Notes under the pieces: model-generated
The model's database searches: none
What the model was told of the DNA's origin: nothing
What the model saw: only the letters and a program-made list of their open reading frames with translations
Source: Siderastrea radians
Taxonomy: Eukaryota > Cnidaria > Anthozoa > Scleractinia > Rhizangiidae
Length of the DNA: 64,000 nucleotides
Assembly (NCBI GenBank): GCA_964017195.1
Contig: OZ024894.1
Span: 6,999,537 to 7,063,536 of the forward strand
Reading direction: 5' to 3'
Translations under genes and position numbers: made by a program
Shown here: positions 48,801-59,600 of the stretch, one piece after another
Position numbering within the stretch: the first letter of the stretch is position 1
Layout: every line of letters begins with the position of its first letter

Positions 48801-51800
48801 TACTTGAAGCCTAAAGACACTGAAAATGTGCAGAAGTGAATTTGAATAGTTTATGACTCGAAATTCTGTGCTGACCTTTTTTTTTTGTTCTGAAGAAGAA
48901 CCTCATGTTTCTAGATAAAATATCCTTTACGAAAGGTACAGCACATGTAGTTTTGAAAGCTGCAATATTTGACTATCTGTTTCAAATCAGATTCACTATG
49001 TGTTCAAACAAAACAAAACAATAAAGAAAACAATAGCATATCATTCTGCGGGGAACAACATAGAATCACAGATGATCAGTACAGGTATTTTATTGATGAA
49101 AGATGTTTGTACCCTTGCAGCTATCGTAGGTCAATATGACTGTAATACTTTTATTCAACAGGATCTAAAGAACTTTACTTGAGTTATGAATGGTATATTT
49201 TGAAAGTCAACATTTTGACAAAAGCGAAGAACTTCTACACTACCCTCAATTGTGTCAGTTTGTTCAAATATAAATATAAGATCAGAAACTAGCTTTTTCT
49301 CACCACTAGGTCAACGCAAAAATAACATATTGTAATCAACAGAATGCACTTGTTTGAGTAATCCTACCCTCTCCATTTCTCAGGTCTTGTGTATTTTGAG
49401 ATGCACATATATTGAGAGTAGAAGATTTCTTTGACTAAAAACATGTCTGCTACCAAACCTTTTATTGAAATAAAATAACTCAAATTATATATATTTGTTG
49501 TCTACCTACTACAGAGGCGTCAATCATGACAATCTTTGCTACCATTTATATTAGAAGAGCAAATGGCAGGTCTGAACAGTAACAAATTTCAGTGGGATCC
49601 AGTTACACTACTAGGCTACATGTCAACAATTTTTCCACCACGAATCTAAGTAAGCCACACCTGGTTGAAGTTAGTAGTGATTTGACCTTGGTCAATCAAG
49701 GAAGAGAATTTTGGTTTTGGTTTCAATTTCCAACATTTAGACTTGCAAATTACAAAGAGTGTTATAAAGATTTGCGTGGTGCTATAATTTGGGCCCTCTG
49801 ACATATCAATCAGTGTGATGGTCTCTGACCATTAATTTGCTCTAAAGCCCATGTATCTGCCATCTGGTGCAGGATAGTGTTCTGTGATCCTACGTACAGC
49901 ACATGCAGGGATGACCCTTCTGTTTTCCCTTCCTAATTTACCGTAGCGCCATAGGGCAAACTGCCAGTAACCAGCTTTGCGAAAGCTCTCCGTACTGGAA
50001 TTTAACTTGTTGGCACGAATGTCACATCGAGCTTTGATACAGACTTTTAGTATGTCTCTGTCTAAACAGATTTTTGTAAAAGCTGTATAGCTGGTGATGC
50101 AAGTCACACTTTTACAACACACATTTTCCTGGTCATCAGGCAGTGGCCTGCATACTCGGCATTTACACCACTCTGGAGTATCCTCTGCAGGTGGTTCTGG
50201 TTCGTCAGGCTCTGCACTAGCAATCTTTTTGGCAAAGTCGAGGCTTCCCCTACCCATAGAGAGAAGGTTGACAAGAATCTTGTCCTTTGTGACTGGATCA
50301 AGAGTAGCCAAAAATTCCTGAAAAAACAATTTACAATTCTTTAGAAAATCACCCGGGATTTAGAGGACCTTGCTTTCCCACCCTGGTCATTTGGATGTAG
50401 TTTTCGCTATGAATAAAGCATGTACTTGGGGCTCCAAACTTATGAACTCGCATGTTCCTACCTGATATCAGTCAATCCCTAGCCTGATATCAGGTCACTG
50501 CTTATTTGGGTTTCGCGCGCAAGTGTGCAGTGAGCAGCAAGCTACAAGTTACGAACCGGCAAGCGAAGCGAAACCCAAACAGAGAACCTGCTAGCAGGAT
50601 AATCTGTCGCAATAGAACAGCTCCAATCGAACAAAAATCATTCCTGTTTTGTGAATCTTACCGTAATCTCGTCTTGGGCATCCTGTATCTCTTATTGAAA
50701 TCTCACTTCGCCATCAGCAGCGGGTCGGGGTTGCAAATGCTCTTCACGTTCGGCAGTTTGATCTTCATTTGACTGAAATAAGAAGTGAGCAGTTAGAAAG
50801 AGCATCAGACATGTATACAGGCCTGGAAAGTATCGACAGACTTTACATTGTTCCTGCATTTTCCTTTGTTGCAAGCACAAAGGTCGTGACACTTGATGTT
50901 GCCCTCGCGACACTTGCAAAGCGCCTCTTCCTTTCTTCCTGGCGCAATGGCCTTTACAATCACAGAAAGATCGGTCCTAAAATTAATAGCAACCAAAAGG
51001 ACACAAGGTCAAGTTTTCGAAAACAAAACTGTGTATGAGGCGAAATGAAATGAAGTGAGAAATTTTCCATCGTAGTATCGCACAAATAACAACAAACCTC
51101 CGTTGTGCTATTGTCGGTTGCTTCCTGGTCTCTAACAATCGATCCGTAGGCATTCACAGCGGCATTTTCTTCAGACAATACGGAAATTGAGATGGAAGTG
51201 TCCATGGTACATGTGTTTAAACAAAATTAAGGACAGCAGAAGCGGTGAAACAATCGATTCCCTTCCACGCGATCGGCCGCGATCAACTGTTTGCCGCGAG
51301 AAAAGCGAAATCCGATAAAACAATAGAAGCCTCGCTATCGCGTAGACCAAAACAATAATAGAGGCGCGTGAAGCATAATGGGCTAAACTGGGTCTTTAAT
51401 TTAGGCCACTCATTTAATATGGTCAGATTTTTGTAGCACATTGGAAGCCAAATTTATGGGTAGTTCCACTTTAGTCCTAAGTTAGAATGTCTTCTGGGGG
51501 AAAGTTTGAATGTATTTGTTAGTGAGCCTAGATTAAATCCCCTTTGGCCTCAACCAGAGCTAGAGGCAACCTCCCACTCTCATGCACACCATTGAACGCC
51601 TTCCATCTTAACCAAGATTTAAGTAGGCATTTAAAGAATCAATTTGTATTTTGTAATATCTCTCCCAGAAGATGTCAAAGGTGGTTTTTATGATAGCACA
51701 ATGCAACCTTGCAAGATTTTAGAATAGTGTATGTTGGTGTTAGTAACTTTAGGGTTACTGTTTACAGTTTACTGTTACTGTAAATGAAAATGTGAAACTG

Positions 51801-54800
51801 AAACACTTTTTCCTATACAGGTTAATTTCATAAGCAAACAGCGAGTTATTGGAGTGTGCTGTGAAGGTGTCAACCTTGGAAGATTTGGAAAACTTTGTTG
51901 GCTTGTGGTATGTAAATATTTCGATGTGTTGTAATAGCATGCCAGTAAGAATCACCTACTGAGAGGCAGAAGGGATATTGTACAGTGTTTATTGTCTGTA
52001 GAAGTCTTGCAGTAGGTGTTAGAGGGTGTGTAGAGGAACCATTACTGAAGTTTCACTCACTCCCAAAATTGGTGTCAAACATAGCATGTTTTGTCATTGA
52101 AGATTTGAAATGTGAATCAGCATTTGCAAAACTTTCACACTAGAAACTGTCCACCGGAGACAGTTTTAGTTTACAGACACATTTTCTGATGGGTTTCAAC
52201 AAAAAAGATGTACATTGTACCTTAACAATAGTTAAACACTGTTGTACTCATTTGCCAATCTTTCGACAAGCAACTGACTTTGAGTGCCAAATCATGTTAC
52301 AGCTTGTCAAACTTCAAATGTTTAATGACAAAACTGGTAATATTTGATACCAATTAGATCATGTTTTTCCTCGTAGATGAAAATGGTGGTAAGTGACCAT
52401 TAAGAACCTTTTTGAATATAAAAACATAGTTCATGATTTGAACCAGAGGTCTAAAAAAAGTTGACTTGTTTGATTTTCTGTGTTAAAGACGTTTGAAAAT
52501 AATGTTATTGGTGGTCAACACTGACTGAGGATTTCGACATCCTGAACAGAAGTTATCTTAGGGTCTAGACTTCTGAAGTTGTTAACAAAGACAGTTCATT
52601 TTAGTCACCCATCTTACCTCGACAGTCTGATGTGACAGACTACTGTAAATGAAAACATTTGTCCATTCACAAATGAACAAGAAAAGCCCCAGGGCATTAG
52701 ACCTGGCCATCATCTCCCACCCAAACCCAACCCCAAGGTTAGAAAATGTTGGGATCACTCGAGATACGAACCCAGATAAGGAACTTAACTTATTGTGTAT
52801 GCGTTTTTGGTAAGACACGTGCGGCTACACAATTAACAGCGGGTAGTCTCTGCCAAACAAGATCATTGGTGACTTTCAAAGTTCACTAGCATCTTCACCC
52901 TTGCTTGACTCATTAAAGGGATTTGATGCCATTGAATTTCTGGTCATTTTCTACACCGGCTCTCATGAAAGTTTTGGTAAATCAATGCTAATCGACCAAA
53001 GATAATGCTGAAGTGAAAACCAGAAGTCTGGGATAAGTAGCTGCAAAAAAAAAAAAACCCAAAGAAGAGGAAGAACATGAAAGGAAAAAAGTAGGTATCA
53101 CTAGATCTGGTCAGCACCACAGGCTAATAAGGGGTACAATTCTTAAGAAACTGTGAGGCTGCATCAGTGTGGAAGTGAAATTATACAAAAATTTGGATTT
53201 TTCGACTTGGTTGATGAGGTAAATTGGTCACCGAAAAGAGATTCAAAAGCTAACACTTTGATCACAAACCCTTTGTCAGAGCAATTCCCTCTGATGAAGG
53301 ACTAACACTCAAAAACATCAGCTTTTGAGCCTCTTTATGGTGGCCGATTTTCATCTCACCTAGAATAAAATCGAATATTTGTCCTTGCAGATTGGTTGTA
53401 GCAAGGTTATCTACTTGTTTGATGTTCTTACTCTCGGAGCTCCTTGCTTTGATGAAGGCTTACAGGACATTTTGGAGAGTGGAGACATACTGAAGGTACT
53501 CGAGCTACAGAAAACAGTATGCGCTTTACATTGTTAATTGGGTGTGGGGAAGTAGAGAATTCCAGTACAGTTTTTTTAACAGTAAATTCAATTAGAGGTA
53601 TTGAGTGATGTTTTTTGTTTGTTTGTTTGTTTGTGTGTTTGTTTATTTATTTATCCAGGTGCTCCATGACTGTAGACAGGTCAGTGATGCTTTGTTCCAC
53701 CAGTACAAAGTCCGACTTGTGAATGTGTTTGACACTCAGGTATATTTCTTGTTGGTGTTCTTGTTGGCAATTTCCGTGTAAGAGATGTATAATAAGCCTA
53801 TACTTTATGGACAACCTGTCTGAAAAATAAAAATAGACAATAAACAGACAGATAAAATCACACAAAATGCCATGAAATTTCAACCATCTCATTTTCACAG
53901 GACATCCTGTCTGACAAATAAAATAGACCATAAACAGTCAGATAAAATCACACAAAATGCCATCAGAAATTGCAACCATCCCTTTTTTATATTTACTTTT
54001 AATGTATTACCAATCATAGACAGATCATCTGTCTTAAAGGATGATCCATCACTAGTGTGAATACAGCTATAGTTATTGTTGTTGATGATTGAAATATGCA
54101 GATATTATTGCAAAGCACTACCCTGGGATGAAATCACACTTTGCACTTTATTTTTCCCCACGCAGGTGGCAGATGTAATTATTTTTAAGAATGAGAAAGC
54201 AGGAGAGTTACCCAGGTATGTGCAGGCATGTTTCTTGTACATGCACTTGACTAATTCTGTCATTCCTTGCAGTGGAAATTATGACAGTTTATTGTAAAAG
54301 AAATCAAAGTGTCTGCACTGATATCGCAGAGGTCATGGGTCCCCGTTTAAGCCTGAATTTTTTCAGGTTGTTCTTTTATCAACAGAAAAGTTGATATGTT
54401 TTACTGTGAGGGTCATCATCACTTCTTATTTCATCCACAGTTCACATACATGATTATTTCATATTTTCACTCTTAGAAATCAAAGTGTTGGCCACTTTAT
54501 CTCCAGATTAGGTTAACCCTTTAGGCACCAATAGTGACAAGCATCTAAGTTCTCCTTGCAATATCAGTACTTGATCAAACATGCAGGATACAAGAATAAA
54601 GGAAATGACCACCAAGGACGAAATGTCTTCATTCTTAACCAAACTGTCCTAACTAGGACCATGAGAAATATATGGAGAACAGTGAGGAGAATATGTATGC
54701 TGATATTGCAGCTTAAAGGGTTAACTGAAGCAGACCATGGGTATGAGAGTAGAAAGTTAGCAGACTCCTTTTGTCTAAGCCTGCCAGAAACCAAGACATC

Positions 54801-56579
54801 AAAACTCCAAGAATGCAGGGCTGAAAATCACTTACTTTGATAAGCAAGACATGCACCTGTTCTTAGCTTCCAGACCTTTTGGCAGTAGCATATTTACAAA
54901 CATAGGCATGCAGTGCATGCAGAACCGGTGACGTTTCTTTTTTTACCTTGTCACAAATGTGCCCAACTAGTTATGTTTGTATACAAGTGAGCAGAAACTT
55001 GGCTGGCAACAATACACCACAACTGCTCAGATCTCAGATTTTCTGACTTTCTGGGGAACATGTGACTTCGTTATCGCCGTTAGTTCCCAGTCACGTGGAA
55101 AACGCATTGCTTGTGTAGCTGCACGTGCCGCCGAGATCCTGCCCAAACGTGCAGGAAAATCATTTGCAAGCGCAAGCAGTTATTCCTTCTATTTTATTAC
55201 GGTATTTAACTGCCTATAGGCTGGAGTTTGGCTTTAACTCACACCGACAATTTAAGGGGGATGATTTCTTGTTGCAAGTCAAGTCGGCTATGATAATTTT
55301 CGTCTTTTTACTTCGTGAATCACGAAGCAAAGCGTGTTTATTTGCATAATAATTGTTTACGTTTCTAAATTTCCCACGTTATTTTTAACTCTTGTGTAAA
55401 CTTGTTTTACGTCTCCACTTTTAGTCAAATAAATTTTGTTTGCTTTGCCTTCGAACAGTACGATAGTGTTAAAATTCAGCTCACACCTTCAAAAGCTGCT
55501 TGCTTCCCAGTCTCAGTAAACAGTTATCTCGCACTGGAATTGATTCTGCTTGGAAATCAAAAATGGGCTCCTTCAAAAGACAAATTATTCAGCTTGGAGA
55601 TTAAAAAGGGAAATGAGTGCAACGACACATTTTCATGGGAATTTGCAAACCAAGTCTAGTTCATTGTCTTGCCTGCATTTTTTTTCGGAAATTTATATCC
55701 CTCGTGCAAGTACACTAGCAAAAAACCTGCCAAACTTCAGTCCACTAAAACAGCGCATTCGACGGAATAAAGTAGGTCCTAGTTGATCAAGATCAAATCC
55801 ACACACTCCACAGTCCGGGCGAGGTACTCCAAGTTATATGCTATTTTACTTTTTTGTGTGGTACATCCCCACCCCAAAACCCATAGGCTACCCCCCGGGC
55901 CTCACAGGCGGAGATAAACATCGTTCACTCACTCATTGAAATTTAGCCTCCTACATAAACCGAGTGTCACTGGTTAAAAATTAGTCACACACTTGTTCTC
56001 ACAAAATTTGTGTTCCACCATATCCAATCAATGACAGTCAATGTGTTTTTTCCAGAAAATATCCATACTCCCCGTACAGAGGGTTTTTTTTTCGGTTTGA
56101 AGCCCCCACCCCTCTGGAAATTCCTGTTTAGGCTCATTCATTCCTTTAACAATTTTGGCCTTTAATACCCCCCTCCGCCTCAGAATTTCCAATGTTTAGA
56201 AACGGAACTTATATGAACCGACAAATTTTTACAGCTGGGCGTTGAAATGGCAAGCTGTTAGAATTATGATGATAGTTTTTCTTTTTTATTCTTGTAGGCA
56301 TGTGAATGGTTTAGTGGCCTGTTTATATGAATATCTGAATTTGTCTCCTGAGCATGTGAACTTCCAGAAAGTGCGTCTGCGATATATGCAGGTATTGCTG
56401 AATTCCTCTTGGTACTTTTAAGGTTAATGAAATAGGCTGCCCATTGTAGTTCAGAATCATTCACTGTGCATGTGGAAATGAGAGAAAATCTTTTTAGGCT
56501 GTGCGTAAGTGATCTTTTCCTACTCTTTAGTGTTGTCACAGCTTTCCATGATCAGTCCATCAATTCATCATCATCATCG

Positions 56580-56610
<31 letters not shown>

Positions 56611-59600
56611 TATAATACGGTAGTAATAATAATAATAATAATAATTAAAAATATTTATACACGGTAACCACTTCAGTTATGTAACTGCTATCAGTGTGGG
56701 CCCTGTATTCATGAAGCTGTCATGTCGATAAAAAGTTGTCACCAGTTAGTCATCTTTTATTATTCGTGGCAAGAGCAGCATAATTTCTAGCTGGGCCAAG
56801 AAAAAGCAGGGTGAGAAGTAATTTACATAAATTAAAACATAAAGCTGGAACACTGGTATCTTACTGACCATCAGACCACGTCATTCTACAAGATGATCAT
56901 TGGTAGTTAACCCATTAGGCCCCAGCATCGACATGCATGTTCTCCTCGGTGTTCTCCATATATTTGTTATGTTACTAGCTGGGAGAATTTGATTAAGCGT
57001 CAGCACAATTTCATGTCTGGTGATCATTTTCTTTATTCTCATGACCTGTATTTTTTATCAACTAGTGATACTGTAAGGAGAAATTAGATGCTTGTCACTT
57101 TTGCTCCTGATCTGATTATTCATTTGTGCTATAGAAAAAAGAGTCCATCTGGGCAGACAGGCCATCACCAGCAGCTCTTGTGGATGCTGCTGCTAAGGTA
57201 AGCCATGATATTTTCAGCAGATTGCTCTACAGTGTGAGAGATGAAGTGTCAGTATTCTCATTAGTAGCTGGCAGATGGTTTTACGCCCAGCTAAGGTGAA
57301 GATGGCCGGCTACACAGAGTATAAAAATAACTAAAACACAACAGCCTTGGGAAATTTCTTTAGTTGATGACAGGCTACTTTCCCTGAGAAACTGGCTTCT
57401 TCAAAGCTTAATGACAGCCCTCAGACTTCACAGCGGTCAAACGCACAATACGTACACAGCTACCGCCATAATTTTGCAAACAAAAGTAAACACAAATGTG
57501 GAAAGCTTCAGTTTAACCGCAAAACTTAAAGCCGTTTCTGAAAATGTAAGCATTTTGCATTGAGCATGTGTCTAAAATGAGGTATCTGTCATCCACAGTT
57601 TGGGGTGAAATTCGGTTTGTGAGGACATTTTCTGCATCCTTTTTATACGAACTTCACGTTCATAAATTTTTGAACTGATTCAAACTTCAAGGTTCTGAAA
57701 GAGCGGAAGTGGTGCAGCTTTTTGCATTTGACCGCTCTGAACCCTCAGACAGGGTGTCTCAAGTCACCTGCTGTCTAAAGTGAAGACACAGGTGGCTCAC
57801 ACAACAGGCATTAAAATTTGGTTTCTACAGCAACTAGAATATTACTACTTCCCTGGGTAGAGAGACAGTAGTGAACTTATGGAACAGGGTGGCTAAGGGA
57901 AAAGTATGGCAAAATGTCCAGTTTGACTAGTGTGGTAACTTGTTAGTTAAGTATTTCAACACAAAACCTGGCTAAAATTGCGATCCACAACAAGCTGGGA
58001 GGCAATTTACAACCGAAAATTGGGTAGTGTAAGCTGTCATGCTGGTTTCAAGGGACATTTTATATCCTCTTCTCTCAGCGCTCCTGCAACCCTAAGCTCA
58101 CTAATGTTCAGCAACGTTATTTTTCTCTTAGAGATAACATGCTAGCTAAGACTTAGACTGCGTGCAGACGTCTCCTATTTCCTTCCACCCTTTTCCGCGG
58201 GTGGAAGGAAATAGGAGACGTCTGCACGCAGGCTAGCTAAGACTAGGTCTCGGACAATTGTCGTATTCCCATCGTCGTTCACGCGCCATGAGCTCCAAAG
58301 GGCAACACAGCTGGAGCTTAAGACGGATTCCGCTCAACGTTCGAGCAATAAGTGCAAAAAATATTTACCAAAAAACTACTCATAGCACGGTAACATTTTA
58401 AATGCTATTTGAAACATCTCACTCTAGTTCACTTGCCCAAGTGACCCCGCGATGAAATTCTCAAGCATTCTCAAGAAAATTAATTTCAAATCTCGTAAAA
58501 GTATGCTAAAAACGGGCGCCATTTTGTTTTGAACTGACATGAGGCGTCGTTTTAATTGAAATATGGATAACTTCAAAACCAATTTTCTCTTGCGGGGTCA
58601 GCTTGGGAGCAAAAGTAACGATAAGTTCTTCTTATCTGTTCTCAAAATGTGACAGTGCTGCAAGTATTTTTTTGGTAACTTAATTTTTGCACTTACTGCT
58701 CGAACGTTGAGCGGAAATCGTCTTAATTCCTGCTTCTGTAGCATGAAGCGTCTAGGAGTAACACTACTCTCCTTTAGGTGGGATGCTAGCACCCATTTAT
58801 ACACCTGAGTAGAGAGAGACAATGTGGACTTAAGTTTCTTGTCGAAGGAAACAACACGGCACCATAGAGAGAAAAACCTCGAACCACCGATTTTCCAGTC
58901 AAGGGCCCGCCACGCTAACCACTACACTAGTAAGCCTCCATATTGAAGGAAACCTCTCAAAAAGAAATCCTAGAGCAGATAATGAACCCACTCTATTTGC
59001 GTTGTTTTAGCACGTGATGTACCTTCGAGAACTTCGACTTGCTCAAATGGAGCGAATGATGGCTGAGTTTCTTTATGGAGTTGACATTTACCTGAGCCTT
59101 GTCAGGGATGCGAAGGATGTGCCTAAGGTAAGGTAGATGAAAGAATGAAAGACTTGGGAGCTGATTTCTATGGATAATTTAAAAAACTCAGAGGCTTCTT
59201 AACTGTCCATGTGACAGTTTGATCTCCTTGGCCACTCTCACCCAATCTCCTACCCAGAGTCCTCGGGCTTCTTGGTCAGCGGATGGTGAGCGGGAGAGAC
59301 TCTTAAGGTAATGGAAAAAATTTATGTTTTTTATTGGCTGTTCACTGTAACAAAACTAAGAACCATTGACCGCATGATTTCTGTGGTGAAAATTCCATTA
59401 CCCCAGAGTCTGTCCATGCGACCACTCGCTGACCAAGAAGCCTGAGGACTCTGGGTAGGAGATTATTTCCCGCCAAAAACATGGCCATCTGTTACACTTT
59501 TTCAAAGCTCTCAAATTAGTAAGATCATAGTGACAAGACGTTGAGAATTGCCGGATCCTTAGTAGACGTGAATCAGTAAAATACTCAAAGAGAATAAACA

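Larger units (their letters stand above)
44965..48839 (+). pseudogene. Transposase-like protein of the TTAA element, decayed
   Basis: Exons by splice sites and text: 44965-45149, 45275-45461, 46264-46507, 46657-46707, 47125-~47275, 47686-47871, 48009-48077, 48464-48839. The N terminus MSNPTRGRPRLAGSVRQ could be AT-hook-like; the middle is very acidic (DSDDDDNSDD). The C-terminal part holds the conserved blocks NTWEGVLHHVCGEH, SHGPHVEEE, NPKWLSNLHFYVRFQHTGEL, KYAPKRMAFE, AAIGHNFHLF and YFPYMVARM. I believe these blocks recur in multicopy proteins of cnidarians and fish. Frameshifts are needed near 45372, 46378 and 47737, and the region between exons 5 and 6 seems incomplete, so the copy is dead. 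Catalytic residues are not assigned; HHVCGEH and the His-rich FRHTG..NHF stretch suggest a metal-dependent core. Confidence 0.65.
44709..51399. mobile_element. 6.7-kb TTAA DNA transposon with two convergent genes
   Basis: TTAA at both ends, followed by inverted repeats AAGACCCAGTTTTGCCCAGT and AAGACCCAGTTTAGCCCATT, then ATGC.T..CGCGC on both sides. Inside, a transposase-like multi-exon gene runs rightward (44965-48839) and a cysteine-rich gene ending in a P2X7-type domain runs leftward (49832-51205). The TTAA target and one complex transposase point to Kolobok or piggyBac; the transposase lacks piggyBac motifs, so Kolobok-like is my inference. Both genes have frameshifts or stops. It makes up nearly all of EXD1 intron 5. 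Confidence 0.8.
57198..59010. other. EXD1 intron 11
   Basis: No exon recognised. Contains the perfect palindrome at 58158-58231 and a tRNA-like fragment at 58880-58945. Confidence 0.5.
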
